Positions 1-8,399 are shown, counted from the stretch's first letter. The stretch: DNA of 9,405 nucleotides from REEB95 sp035632055 (GCA_035632055.1 DASQHO010000067.1:1-9405), one strand, 5' to 3'. Program-made: numbers and translations. Notes: generated from the sequence alone by a model not told the origin.

Positions 1-54
1 CATCGCCGCCGCTTTATCAATAAAATGACGGCGCGGATAACGGGCAAACCGGAC

Positions 55-60
55 AGGGAG
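55..60 (+). promoter_or_regulatory. Ribosome binding site of dxr
   Basis: The sequence AGGGAG lies 10 nt before the ATG at 71 and supports that start. The rest of positions 1-70 shows no convincing -35/-10 promoter pair, so the operon promoter is probably further upstream, outside the window. Frame 2 reads a possible C-terminal end of an upstream gene stopping at 26-28, but only eight residues are visible, too few to call. Confidence 0.6.
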
Positions 61-70
61 CAAGCGGCGG

Positions 71-1273
71 ATGACGGCGGCGCAGCAACGGCGCGTGACG
101 ATTCTCGGCTCGACCGGATCGGTCGGCTGCAACACCGTCGAACTGGTGGAAGCGGATCGCGCGGCCTATGCCGTCGAGGCGCTGGTCGCGCGCAGCAACG
201 TCGCGCGGCTCGCCGACCAGGCCAAGCGTCTGCATGCCAAATTCGCCGTCGTCGCCGATGACCGTCACTACGGCGCGCTCAAAGACGCACTCGCCGGCAC
301 TGGCATCGAAGTCGGCGCCGGTGCGGCCGCGGTGGTCGAAGCGGCAGCGCGGCCGGCGGATTGGGTGATGGCGGCCATCGTCGGCGCCGCCGGCTTGGCG
401 CCGACGCTTGAGGCCGTACGCCGCGGCGCCATGGTCGCGCTCGCCAATAAAGAGGTGCTGGTTTGCGCCGGCGCACTGGTCACCGCCGAAGCGAAGCGCC
501 GGGGCGCGCGGTTGCTGCCGGTCGATAGTGAGCACAATGCAATCTTCCAAGTATTCGATTTCGGCCACGCCAAGGCGATCGAGCGCATCGTGCTGACTGC
601 CAGCGGCGGTCCGTTCCGCGAACGCGTGCGCGAAGCCATGCGCGACGTCACGCCGGAACAGGCGGTCGCGCATCCCAACTGGCGCATGGGCGCCAAGATC
701 TCGGTCGATTCAGCGACCATGATGAACAAGGGCCTTGAGGTGATCGAGGCGCATCATCTCTTCGGTCTCAGCTCGGGCCAGATCGAGGTCGTCGTGCATC
801 CGCAATCGGTGGTGCACGGCTTGGTCTACTACAGCGATGGCTCGGTCCTGGCGCAACTCGGCTCGCCCGACATGCGCACGCCGATTGCCAACGCGCTCGG
901 CTGGCCGCGCCGCATTCCGGCGCCGAGCCCGCGGCTCGATCTCGCCAAGCTCGCCAAGCTTAATTTCGAAGCGCCCGATCCGGCGCGCTTCCCGGCGCTA
1001 CGCGTGGCGCGCGCGGCAATGGAGGCAGGCGGCGGCGCGCCCTGTGTGCTCAACGCCGCCAACGAGGTTGCGGTCGCTGCATTCCTCGATCGCCGCATCG
1101 GATTTCTCGAAATCGCCGACACCGTCGAACGCGCGCTCGATCTGTTGCCCGGCCGCACCATTGGCACGCTCGACGACGTCTACGCCCTCGATGGCGAGGC
1201 GCGCGCGGCGGCGGCTGGTTTCATCGCCAGCCGCGCCACGCCCAACGCGCCGCGCACGGCGGTGGCTGGCTAG
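71..1273 (+). CDS. dxr: 1-deoxy-D-xylulose 5-phosphate reductoisomerase (IspC)
   Basis: This cytosolic enzyme converts 1-deoxy-D-xylulose 5-phosphate to 2-C-methyl-D-erythritol 4-phosphate with NADPH and a divalent metal. It is the second step of the MEP pathway, which supplies IPP and DMAPP. At 400 residues it is full length for the family. Visible landmarks are the N-terminal dinucleotide loop GSTGSVG (13-19), NKEVLVCAGALV, the metal ligands D152 and E154 in LPVDSEHNAIFQ, the substrate loop TASGGPF (176-182), and HPNWRMG (201-207) running into MNKGLE (218-223), where E223 matches the third metal ligand. VVVHPQSVVHG and the C-terminal helical domain follow. All catalytic residues look intact. 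It is the first gene of the hopanoid operon, 21 nt before hpnA. In many alphaproteobacteria dxr sits instead between cdsA and rseP, so this may be a second, pathway-dedicated copy (inference). Confidence 0.97.
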   Translation: MTAAQQRRVTILGSTGSVGCNTVELVEADRAAYAVEALVARSNVARLADQAKRLHAKFAVVADDRHYGALKDALAGTGIEVGAGAAAVVEAAARPADWVMAAIVGAAGLAPTLEAVRRGAMVALANKEVLVCAGALVTAEAKRRGARLLPVDSEHNAIFQVFDFGHAKAIERIVLTASGGPFRERVREAMRDVTPEQAVAHPNWRMGAKISVDSATMMNKGLEVIEAHHLFGLSSGQIEVVVHPQSVVHGLVYYSDGSVLAQLGSPDMRTPIANALGWPRRIPAPSPRLDLAKLAKLNFEAPDPARFPALRVARAAMEAGGGAPCVLNAANEVAVAAFLDRRIGFLEIADTVERALDLLPGRTIGTLDDVYALDGEARAAAAGFIASRATPNAPRTAVAG

Positions 1274-1294
1274 GAGCGGCACCCGGACATCGCC

Positions 1295-2299
1295 ATGGTT
1301 CAAAGCGACAAGCCCGTGCTCGTCACCGGCGCGTCGGGCTTCGTCGGCGCGGCCGTTGCTCGCGCGCTGCTCGCCGCCGGGCGTAAAGTCCGCGCGCTAC
1401 TGCGCCCGTCGAGCGACCGCCGTAACGTCGAAGGCCTTGCCGTCGACGTGCGTTCCGGCTCGCTGACCGAGCCGCGCTCGCTCGCTGCCGCGCTCGACGG
1501 CTGCGGCGCGCTCTATCACGTCGCTGCCGACTACCGGCTGTGGGTGCGCGATCCCAAGCCGATGTACACCGCCAACGTCGACGGCACGCGTAGCCTGATG
1601 GAAGCGGCATTGGTGGCTGGAGTCGAGCGCATCGTCTACACCAGTAGCGTGGCAACGCTGGGCTGGCGTCCCGACGGCGGCATTGCCGACGAGACCACGC
1701 CGAGCACGCTCGCCGACATGATCAGCCATTACAAGCGGTCGAAGTTCCTTGCCGAAGAGGCGGTGCGCGAGCTGGTGCGTGCGCGCAAGCTGCCGGCAGT
1801 GATCGTCAATCCGTCGACACCGGTCGGGCCGCGCGACGTCAAGCCGACGCCGACCGGCCGCATGATCGTTCAGGCGGCGGCCGGCAAGATGCCGGCTTAC
1901 GTCGACACCGGCCTTAATCTCGTGCACGTCGACGACGTCGCGCACGGCCATCTTCTGGCAGAAGAAAAGGGCCGCGTCGGCGAGCGCTATATCCTCGGTG
2001 GCGAGAACCTGACACTCGGCGAGATCCTGCGACTGGTCGCCGGCATCGTCGGCCGCAAGCCGCCGACGGTCCAGGTGCCGGTCGCGCTGATCTGGCCGGT
2101 CGCCGTCGTCGAAGAGGCGCTCGGTTGGCTCATTGGCCGCGAACCGTTCGCCACGCGCGACGGCCTGCGTATGGCACGGCACAAGATGTATTTCTCGTCG
2201 GCCAAAGCGGAACGCGAGCTCGGCTATCGCGCGCGACCGGCGCGCGAGGGGCTGGCCGACGCCATTGCCTGGTTCCGTGCCGCAGGGATGGTGTCATGA
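1295..2299 (+). CDS. hpnA: Hopanoid-associated NAD-dependent sugar epimerase HpnA
   Basis: This 334-residue protein belongs to the extended short-chain dehydrogenase family (NAD-dependent epimerase/dehydratase). The Rossmann nucleotide loop TGASGFVG is at 11-18. The strand VYTSSVATLG at 115-123 carries the usual Ser/Thr active-site position, and YKRSK at 146-150 is the YxxxK catalytic pair (Y146, K150). NPSTPVGPRD and the C-terminal substrate domain follow. Length and motifs fit HpnA, which is found almost only in hopanoid clusters; its exact substrate is not established, though a role in side-chain sugar modification is usually assumed. The only upstream AGGAG (1272-1276) straddles the dxr stop codon and is 18 nt from the ATG, longer than ideal. 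No alternative start keeps the Rossmann loop better. It overlaps hpnB by ATGA. Confidence 0.95.
   Translation: MVQSDKPVLVTGASGFVGAAVARALLAAGRKVRALLRPSSDRRNVEGLAVDVRSGSLTEPRSLAAALDGCGALYHVAADYRLWVRDPKPMYTANVDGTRSLMEAALVAGVERIVYTSSVATLGWRPDGGIADETTPSTLADMISHYKRSKFLAEEAVRELVRARKLPAVIVNPSTPVGPRDVKPTPTGRMIVQAAAGKMPAYVDTGLNLVHVDDVAHGHLLAEEKGRVGERYILGGENLTLGEILRLVAGIVGRKPPTVQVPVALIWPVAVVEEALGWLIGREPFATRDGLRMARHKMYFSSAKAERELGYRARPAREGLADAIAWFRAAGMVS
2284..2288 (+). promoter_or_regulatory. Ribosome binding site of hpnB
   Basis: AGGGA lies 7 nt before the ATG at 2296, inside the end of hpnA. It decides the hpnB start: the frame is open back to 2125, but the extra 57 residues there are arginine-rich out-of-frame hpnA sequence and lack family character. 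Confidence 0.65.
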
Positions 2300-3438
2300 C
2301 CGCCGGCCGTTTCTTCGCGCTGCTTGCGCTGCTGATCTGGAGCTATCTGCTGCTCGGCCGCGGTCTGTTCTGGCTGCCGCGCATCGCGAAGGCTGCGCCG
2401 GCGCCGAAAATCTGGCCGCGCATCGTCGCCGTCGTGCCGGCGCGCGACGAAGCTGCGACGATTGCTGCGGCGGTGACGTCGCTGTTGAAGCAGGAATACG
2501 CCGGCGAGTTTTCAATCGTGCTGGTCGACGATCACAGCAGTGACGGCACCGGCCGGATCGCGCAAGAGGCCGCTGCCACGCTCGGTTTGGCGAACCGGCT
2601 GCATGTGGTTGCCGCACCGCCACTCGCCGACGGGTGGAGCGGCAAGCTGTGGGCAATGGCAGCCGGCGTGCGCCTGGCGGGCGAGGGCGGCGCCCCCGAC
2701 GCCTATCTCTTCACCGACGCCGATATCGCCCATCATCCGCGCAACCTGAGCGAGCTTGCCGCACGGCTCGAGACCGGCTACGACCTCGTCTCCCTGATGG
2801 TCAAGCTGCACTGCCGCTCGTTGGCCGAGCGCTTCATGATTCCGGCTTTCGTGTATTTCTTCGCCATGCTCTATCCTTTCGCCTGGGCCAACGATCCGCG
2901 CAAACGTCTGGCTGCCGCCGCCGGCGGCTGCATGCTGATGCGGCGCACGGCGTTCGAGCGCATCGGTGGCCTGGAATCCGTCAAGAGCGAGATGATCGAC
3001 GATTGTGCGCTGGCACGCGCCGTTAAGCGCGGTGGCCGCATCTGGCTCGGCTTGACGCGCGACACCGTCAGCCTGCGCGAGTATCCGGACCTGGCGTCGA
3101 TCTGGAACATGATCGCGCGCACCGCCTATGCCCAACTCAACTATTCAGTGCTGATCCTGGTCGCGACGGTGCTGGGATTGGGCATGACCTTCCTGGCGCC
3201 AATCCTGGTATTGCCGTCCGGCCGTCTGGCAACGGCACTGGCGATCAGCGCCTGGCTGATCATGAGCATCACCTATGTGCCGATGCTGCGGTTCTACCGC
3301 GTGAGCATATTGCGCGCGCCGTTGCTGCCGGTGGTGGCGGCGGTTTATCTGGCGGCGACGGTTGCTTCCGCCTGGCGCCACTGGCGCGGCCGCGGCGGTC
3401 TGTGGAAAGGTCGAGTGTCATGGCAGAGTCGGCCGTAA
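2296..3438 (+). CDS. hpnB: Hopanoid-associated membrane glycosyltransferase HpnB (GT2)
   Basis: This 380-residue membrane-bound family 2 glycosyltransferase begins with one hydrophobic helix at about 5-27. The GT-A domain follows: VAVVPARDEA (about 44-53), VLVDDHSSDGT (75-85), the DxD metal and nucleotide-sugar site FTDADIAHHP (139-148), and an acidic EMIDDCALA segment (232-240) that resembles the catalytic-base motif. Two or three hydrophobic segments (about 284-306, 311-330 and 342-358) anchor the C-terminus. This architecture fits HpnB, the 'hopene-associated glycosyltransferase'; sugar donor and acceptor are not established experimentally as far as I know. The ATG overlaps the hpnA stop as ATGA and has a good ribosome binding site. 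The 3' end overlaps hpnC by 19 nt. Pairing with HpnA suggests the two act on the same side-chain sugar (inference). Confidence 0.94.
   Translation: MTAGRFFALLALLIWSYLLLGRGLFWLPRIAKAAPAPKIWPRIVAVVPARDEAATIAAAVTSLLKQEYAGEFSIVLVDDHSSDGTGRIAQEAAATLGLANRLHVVAAPPLADGWSGKLWAMAAGVRLAGEGGAPDAYLFTDADIAHHPRNLSELAARLETGYDLVSLMVKLHCRSLAERFMIPAFVYFFAMLYPFAWANDPRKRLAAAAGGCMLMRRTAFERIGGLESVKSEMIDDCALARAVKRGGRIWLGLTRDTVSLREYPDLASIWNMIARTAYAQLNYSVLILVATVLGLGMTFLAPILVLPSGRLATALAISAWLIMSITYVPMLRFYRVSILRAPLLPVVAAVYLAATVASAWRHWRGRGGLWKGRVSWQSRP
3404..3410 (+). promoter_or_regulatory. Ribosome binding site of hpnC
   Basis: GGAAAGG ends 9 nt before the ATG at 3420 and lies inside hpnB. It favours this ATG over the in-frame GTG at 3402, which would add six residues and place the purine-rich site inside the coding region. 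Confidence 0.6.
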
Positions 3439-4271
3439 GCGGCGTGGTCGAGACGCCTTCGGGCAAGGGCCGGAACGACGAGAATTTTCCGGTCGGCTCG
3501 TGGCTGATCCGGCGCGATCTGCGTCCACATGTGCACGCTTTCTATCGTTTTGCGCGTGAGGCCGACGACATCGCCGACAACGGCGATCTGCCGGCGGCCG
3601 AGAAGGTTCGCCGGCTTGAGCGCATGGGCGCCGTGCTCGACGGCGCGCCTGGTGACGACGCGCCGTCGGCGGTGGCGATGCGCGCCAGCCTGCGCGCCAC
3701 CGGCGTTACGGCGCAGCATTGTCACGACGTATTGACGGCGTTCAAGCAGGATGCGACCAAGCTGCGTTATCGCGATTGGGACGATCTGATGAATTACTGC
3801 CGCTATTCGGCGTCGCCGGTTGGCCGTCAGCTGCTTGACCTGCACGGCGAAAGCCGCGCTACCTGGGTGCCGAGCGATGCGCTGTGTAGCGCGCTCCAGG
3901 TGTTGAACCATTTGCAGGATTGCGCCGTGGATTATCGGCAGCTCGACCGTGTCTATCTGCCGGAGCCGTGGCTCGCTGCCGAAGGCGCGCGCGTCGAGGA
4001 TCTGCGCGCGCCGTCGTCGAGCCCAGGCCTGCGCCGTGTCATCGACCGGCTGCTCGACGGCACCGAGGCGTTGATCGCCACCGCGCGGGCGCTGCCGGGT
4101 GCGGTAAAGAGCCCCGGCCTCAGCCGCGAATGTGCCGCCATCGTCGCGCTCGCCAGTCGTCTGGCGGCGCGGCTGCGACGCGGCGATCCTCTCGCGATGC
4201 GCGTCAAGCTTAGCCCGGTCGACTTCGTGCTGGCGACGCTAGTCGGCCTCGTGCGCGGCGGCCGCGCATGA
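3420..4271 (+). CDS. hpnC: Hydroxysqualene synthase HpnC
   Basis: This trans-isoprenyl diphosphate synthase-fold protein is 283 residues, the usual size for the squalene/phytoene synthase family. The first aspartate-rich motif is ADDIAD (48-53), after HAFYRFAREA. SASPVGRQLL (130-139) and the second aspartate motif NHLQDCAVDY (163-172, D167 and D171) complete the active site. In the three-gene bacterial squalene route, HpnC turns presqualene diphosphate into hydroxysqualene. NHLQDCAVDY followed by RVYLP separates it from HpnD, which carries TNILRDLVED. No signal peptide is seen; the enzyme is probably cytosolic or peripheral to the membrane. It overlaps hpnB by 19 nt and hpnD by ATGA. The assignment to HpnC rather than to a generic phytoene synthase rests on the motifs and on gene order. 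Confidence 0.95.
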   Translation: MAESAVSGVVETPSGKGRNDENFPVGSWLIRRDLRPHVHAFYRFAREADDIADNGDLPAAEKVRRLERMGAVLDGAPGDDAPSAVAMRASLRATGVTAQHCHDVLTAFKQDATKLRYRDWDDLMNYCRYSASPVGRQLLDLHGESRATWVPSDALCSALQVLNHLQDCAVDYRQLDRVYLPEPWLAAEGARVEDLRAPSSSPGLRRVIDRLLDGTEALIATARALPGAVKSPGLSRECAAIVALASRLAARLRRGDPLAMRVKLSPVDFVLATLVGLVRGGRA

Positions 4272-5125
4272 GCGTGCTCGTGCAGCCGACGCGCGAAGAG
4301 CGCGCGGACATCAAGGCGCAGGTCACCGCCGCGCGTACGTCGTTCTATTGGGCGATGCGCTTCCTGAACAAGCCGCGACGCGAGGCGATGTTCGCGGTCT
4401 ACGCCTTCTGCCGCGCCGTCGACGACATTGTCGACAGCGACGATGCGCCGGTAACCAAGCTGGCGGCGCTCGCCGGTTGGCGACGCGCGGTCGACGCCTT
4501 CTATGCCGGCCAGGCCGCCGACGCGCTGACGCGCGCGCTTGCTGATGCGGCGGCGAAATACGCGCTGCGCCGCATCGATTTCATCGGCGTGATCGAAGGC
4601 ATGGAGATGGACGCGCGCGCCGACATTCGCGCGCCGTCCCTGGCCGAGCTCGATCTCTATTGTGACCGCGCCGCTTCGGCTGTCGGCCGGCTGTCGGCGC
4701 GCATCTTCGGCGCACCCGGCGATCAGGCGGACCGCGTCGCCAACGCGCTCGGCCGCGCCTTGCAGCTCACCAACATCCTGCGTGATCTGGTCGAGGACGG
4801 CGCGCGCGGCCGCCTCTATCTGCCGCGCGAGCTGCTGGAGAAGCATGGCATCGTCGCGCGCGACCCGGCGGCAGTGCTGGCACATTCGAATTTGCCGGCG
4901 GTGTGCGAAGACCTCGCCGCAATGGCGCACGCGCAGTTCGCCGCGGCGCGGCGCGCAATGGCCGAATGCCCACGCGGCACCATGCGGCCGGCGGCGGTCA
5001 TGGGTGCGGTCTATTCTGCGATCCTGACTCGGCTGGAGAAACGCGGCTGGCAGCATATCGAGATGCATGTCCGCGTGCCGACGTCGCGGAAACTGTGGTA
5101 CGCGCTGCGCCACGGCCTGTTATGA
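4268..5125 (+). CDS. hpnD: Presqualene diphosphate synthase HpnD
   Basis: This 285-residue squalene/phytoene synthase family enzyme condenses two farnesyl diphosphates to presqualene diphosphate, the first committed step to squalene. Landmarks are TSFYWAMRFL (24-33), YAFCRAVDDIVDSDD (45-59, first Asp motif D52-D56), a MEMD segment (112-115), YCDRAASAVGRLS (131-143), and TNILRDLVED (168-177, D173 and D177) followed by RLYLP. These are the strongest matches to the classic two-motif signature of the family, and all metal-binding aspartates are present. The ATG overlaps the hpnC stop as ATGA. No Shine-Dalgarno sequence is visible in the preceding GC-rich stretch, so translation probably depends on ribosomes finishing hpnC. 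hpnE follows with another ATGA overlap. Confidence 0.96.
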   Translation: MSVLVQPTREERADIKAQVTAARTSFYWAMRFLNKPRREAMFAVYAFCRAVDDIVDSDDAPVTKLAALAGWRRAVDAFYAGQAADALTRALADAAAKYALRRIDFIGVIEGMEMDARADIRAPSLAELDLYCDRAASAVGRLSARIFGAPGDQADRVANALGRALQLTNILRDLVEDGARGRLYLPRELLEKHGIVARDPAAVLAHSNLPAVCEDLAAMAHAQFAAARRAMAECPRGTMRPAAVMGAVYSAILTRLEKRGWQHIEMHVRVPTSRKLWYALRHGLL

Positions 5126-6462
5126 GTGGCCGCGTCCATGTCGTCGGCGCCGGCGTGGCGGGATTGGCCGCCGCGGTGCGGCTTGCCGAGGCCGGCCGCG
5201 CCGTGACGCTCTACGAGGCGGCGCCGCACGCCGGCGGACGGGCGCGCTCCTATTTCGACCAGGCGCTCGGCTGCCGCATCGATAATGGCAACCACCTGCT
5301 GATCGCCGGCAACCGGTCGGCGCTCCGCTTCATCGACGCCGTCGGTGCGCGTGCCACGCTCACCGGGCCGGGCGCGCCGATTTATCCGTTTCTCGACCGC
5401 GCCACCGGCGAGCGATGGACGCTGCGTTTCAATCGCGGCCGTATTCCGTGGTGGATGGCGTCGCCGGCGGGCCGCGTTCCGGGCACGAACCTCGGCGATT
5501 ATCTAAAGGCATTGGCGCTACGCCGGGCGCGGCCCGCCGATCGCGTCGTTGATATTCTCAAGCCCGGTACGCCGATCTTCCGCCGCTTGTGGCAACCGCT
5601 GGCGATCGCCGCGCTCAACACGCCTTTAAATGAAGCTTCGGCAGTCTTGCTCGCGCGCGTGCTTGCCGAAAGCATCGGCGCCGGCGGCGCCGCCTGCACG
5701 CCGCTGGTGCCGCGCGAAGGCCTGTCGGAAACCCTGGTCGATCCGGCACTGGCGCAATTGCGGAGGCGTGGCGCAACGATCCGTTTCGGCACGCGTCTGC
5801 GCGCCATCGCCTTCGATGCCGAGCGCGCGACGGCGCTCGATTTCGACGACGGAAGCGAAACGCTCGCCACGTCCGACGACATTGTGCTGGCGGTAACCGC
5901 GCCAGTGGCGTCGCGGCTGATGCCCGATCTCGTTGCGCCGGATCAATATTGCGCCATTCTCAATGCACATTTCCGCACTGCCGCGCCGGCCGGCGCGCCG
6001 TTTTTCGTCGGCATCGTCGGCGGTACGGCGGAGTGGGTGTTCCGCAAGGCGGGCGTGCTGTCGGTGACCGTGAGTGCCGCCGACCGCCTGCTCGACACGC
6101 CGGAAGACGAACTCGCTGCCGTGCTGTGGCGTGACGTCGCCGCCGCCTATGAGTTGTCGGAAGCGCCGGTGCCGCCGGTGCGCATCGTACGCGAACGCCG
6201 CGCCACATTCGCCGCGACGCCGGAGCAGGTGGCGCGCCGGCCGACTGCACGCACGCGCTGGCGCAATCTGGTGCTGGCTGGCGACTGGACCGATACCGGC
6301 CTGCCGGCGACGATCGAAGGCGCCATCCGTTCGGGCTTTGCCGCGGCGCAGATGCTTGGCGCAGGACAGCCGGCCGCGGTCGAAAAATCCTTGAGCGGCA
6401 AGGGCTTCGGGTTCAAGGTAACACCGCCTTCGCAGTCGTTCGAGCCGCATCTCTGCCGCTGA
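5122..6462 (+). CDS. hpnE: Hydroxysqualene dehydroxylase HpnE (FAD-dependent)
   Basis: This 446-residue FAD-dependent protein of the amine oxidase/phytoene desaturase fold reduces hydroxysqualene to squalene in the three-enzyme bacterial route. The N-terminal dinucleotide motif is VVGAGVAGLAAA (7-18), with the acidic end of the second strand at YEAAPHAGGRARS. The C-terminal FAD motif is LAGDWTDTGLPATIEGAIRS (385-404). The true start is the ATG overlapping the hpnD stop (ATGA); the frame stays open back to 4903 but those 73 residues are not HpnE-like. No ribosome binding site is seen. After residue about 415 there is a tail with three lysines (422, 427, 432) in 11 residues, while the preceding 421 residues contain only three. 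That tail is not part of the usual fold. shc starts within the stop codon (TGATG). Confidence 0.95.
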   Translation: MSGRVHVVGAGVAGLAAAVRLAEAGRAVTLYEAAPHAGGRARSYFDQALGCRIDNGNHLLIAGNRSALRFIDAVGARATLTGPGAPIYPFLDRATGERWTLRFNRGRIPWWMASPAGRVPGTNLGDYLKALALRRARPADRVVDILKPGTPIFRRLWQPLAIAALNTPLNEASAVLLARVLAESIGAGGAACTPLVPREGLSETLVDPALAQLRRRGATIRFGTRLRAIAFDAERATALDFDDGSETLATSDDIVLAVTAPVASRLMPDLVAPDQYCAILNAHFRTAAPAGAPFFVGIVGGTAEWVFRKAGVLSVTVSAADRLLDTPEDELAAVLWRDVAAAYELSEAPVPPVRIVRERRATFAATPEQVARRPTARTRWRNLVLAGDWTDTGLPATIEGAIRSGFAAAQMLGAGQPAAVEKSLSGKGFGFKVTPPSQSFEPHLCR

Positions 6463-8399
6463 TGTCCGACGCCGCCACGACCGATTCCCGCGCGCGCGCC
6501 GCGCCGAATTACGGGCTCGATCAATCCGTGGATCGTGCCGCCGCGGCGCTGCTCGCGCAGCAGCACGCCGACGGGCATTGGTGCTACGAACTCGAAGCCG
6601 ACGCGACGATTCCGGCCGAATATATGCTGCTGCAGCATTATCTCGGCGAGATCGAGGACGACGTGCAACGCGATTTCGCCGTCTATCTGCGCGCCACGCA
6701 AGGCGAGCACGGCGGCTGGCCGCTGTTCCATGGCGGCGACGTCGATCTGTCGGCGACGGTGAAGGCCTATTTCGCGCTCAAGGCCGCTGGCGATTCGCCG
6801 GACGCGCCACACATGACGAAGGCGCGCGGGGCCGTGCTAGCGCGCGGCGGTGCCGCCCATAGCAATGTCTTCACCCGCATCCAGCTCGCGCTGTTCGGCG
6901 AACTGCCATGGACGGCAGTGCCGGAAATGCCGGTCGAGATCATGCTGCTGCCGCGCTGGTTCCCGTTCCATCTCAGCAAGGTATCGTACTGGTCGCGCAC
7001 CGTGATCGTGCCGCTGCTGGTGCTGATGGCGCTGAAGCCGCGCGCCAAGAATCCGCGCGGCGTGCGCGTGCGCGAGCTGTTCGCGCCGGGCACGCAAGCC
7101 AAGCCGCCACGCGCTTCGGGATCACCCTGGGCCTGGATCTTCAACCGCATCGACGACGTGTTGCGTCTGGCGGAGCCGCACATGCCGGCCAAGCATAGAA
7201 AGCGGGCGATCGATTCTGCGGTGCGCTTCGTCGTCGAGCGCCTCAATGGCGACGACGGCCTCGGAGGGATTTATCCGGCGATCGCCAATTCGGTGATGAT
7301 GTTCGAGTGCCTCGGCTACGCCAAGGACGATCCGGCGCTGCGCACCGCCAAATCGGCATTGCGCAAGCTCGTGGTGCGCACGCCGCAGCGCTCCTACTGC
7401 CAGCCGTGCCTCTCGCCGGTTTGGGATACAGCCTTGGCGGCGCACGCGCTGCTCGAAGTCGGCGACCCCGCCAGTGACGCTGCCGCACGTCGGGCGCTCG
7501 ACTGGCTCGCACCGCGCCAGGTCGTCGACCTGCCGGGCGACTGGGCCGTATGGCGGCCGAAGGCGCCACCGGGTGGCTGGGCGTTCCAGTACGCCAACCC
7601 GCATTACCCCGATCTCGACGACACCGCTGTTGTCGCCATGGCCTTCGATCGCGCCGACCGCGCCAAGTGGCGCGAGCCGGTGGAGCGCGCCAGCGAATGG
7701 CTCATCGGCATGCAATGCCGCACCGGCGGCTGGGCGGCGTTCGACGCCGACAACGAGTACTACTATCTGAACTACATTCCGTTCGCCGATCACGGCGCGC
7801 TGCTTGATCCGCCGACCGAGGACGTCAGCGCACGCTGCCTGTCGCTCCTGGCGCAACGTGGCGACAAAAGCGCCGCCTTCGCGCGCGGCCTCGACTATCT
7901 CCGCCGCACTCAACTGCCCGATGGCTCGTGGTTCGGCCGTTGGGGCACGAACTATATTTACGGGACATGGTCGGTGCTGTGCGCGCTCAACGTCGCGGGT
8001 ATTGCACCCGACGATCCGATGATCCGGCGGGCCGTCGCTTGGCTCGTCAGCAAGCAACGTGCCGACGGCGGCTGGGGCGAGGACGGGGCGTCTTACTGGC
8101 GCGATCGGCCGCGCGGCGAGGGCAAGGCGAGTACCGCATCGCAGACCGCATGGGCGCTGTTGGCGCTGATGGCGGCCGGCGAAGTCGACAATCCGGCCGT
8201 GGCGCGCGGCGTCGAATATTTGCAACAGACGCAGCAGCCGCATGGCCTCTGGGACGAGGCGTGGTACACCGCTGTTGGCTTTCCACGCGTCTTTTATCTC
8301 CGCTATCACGGCTATCGCGCGTATTTTCCGCTTTGGGCCTTGGCGCGCTATCGCACGCTGCGCCACACCGGCGCACGGCGCACTACCTACGGCATGTGA
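6462..8399 (+). CDS. shc: Squalene-hopene cyclase
   Basis: This monotopic membrane enzyme (also called HpnF) cyclises squalene to hopene and hopanol. At 645 residues it is full length. The catalytic DxDD motif is DLDD at 384-387, preceded by GGWAFQYANPHYP. QW-type repeats that stabilise the alpha/alpha barrels are spread along the chain: ADGHW (36-40), GEHGGW (81-86), CRTGGWAAF (419-427), PDGSWFGRWG (486-495), RADGGWGEDG (533-542) and PHGLWDEAWY (593-602). The region FADHGALLDPPTEDVSARC and the end FYLRYHGYRAYFPLWALARY are typical of bacterial enzymes. E45 lies where the Alicyclobacillus enzyme has its channel glutamate. The ATG overlaps the hpnE stop (TGATG) without a visible ribosome binding site, and hpnG starts the same way at its end. 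No disruption is seen. Confidence 0.98.
   Translation: MSDAATTDSRARAAPNYGLDQSVDRAAAALLAQQHADGHWCYELEADATIPAEYMLLQHYLGEIEDDVQRDFAVYLRATQGEHGGWPLFHGGDVDLSATVKAYFALKAAGDSPDAPHMTKARGAVLARGGAAHSNVFTRIQLALFGELPWTAVPEMPVEIMLLPRWFPFHLSKVSYWSRTVIVPLLVLMALKPRAKNPRGVRVRELFAPGTQAKPPRASGSPWAWIFNRIDDVLRLAEPHMPAKHRKRAIDSAVRFVVERLNGDDGLGGIYPAIANSVMMFECLGYAKDDPALRTAKSALRKLVVRTPQRSYCQPCLSPVWDTALAAHALLEVGDPASDAAARRALDWLAPRQVVDLPGDWAVWRPKAPPGGWAFQYANPHYPDLDDTAVVAMAFDRADRAKWREPVERASEWLIGMQCRTGGWAAFDADNEYYYLNYIPFADHGALLDPPTEDVSARCLSLLAQRGDKSAAFARGLDYLRRTQLPDGSWFGRWGTNYIYGTWSVLCALNVAGIAPDDPMIRRAVAWLVSKQRADGGWGEDGASYWRDRPRGEGKASTASQTAWALLALMAAGEVDNPAVARGVEYLQQTQQPHGLWDEAWYTAVGFPRVFYLRYHGYRAYFPLWALARYRTLRHTGARRTTYGM

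Noticed and set aside
2..28. Possible C-terminal end of an upstream gene (frame 2, stop at 26-28)
   Set aside because: Only eight codons are visible and nothing identifies a protein; any frame in so short a stretch could look like this.
25..261. Plus-strand frame starting at the ATG at 25
   Set aside because: It overlaps dxr in another frame, is Arg-rich with no motif, and dxr has the better ribosome binding site and complete family N-terminus.
2296..3438. hpnB considered as a cellulose synthase-like or dolichol-phosphate sugar transferase
   Set aside because: The motifs alone are generic GT2, but length, the membrane helices and position between hpnA and hpnC fit HpnB.
3953..5113. Antisense open frame (386 codons) opposite hpnC and hpnD
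   Set aside because: It crosses two well-supported genes and has shadow-type composition; no recognisable motif.
4903..5121. N-terminal extension of hpnE by 73 residues
   Set aside because: It is hpnD read in another frame; the FAD-binding motif starts right after the ATG at 5122 as expected.
7122..8366. Long antisense open frame (414 codons) opposite shc
   Set aside because: It lies entirely over a perfectly conserved shc, is rich in Arg/Ala/His as expected from antisense reading of GC-rich codons, and shows no domain or ribosome binding site.
7928..8398. N-terminal extension of hpnG by 157 residues
   Set aside because: The extension is shc read in another frame; the family N-terminus begins at the ATG overlapping the shc stop.
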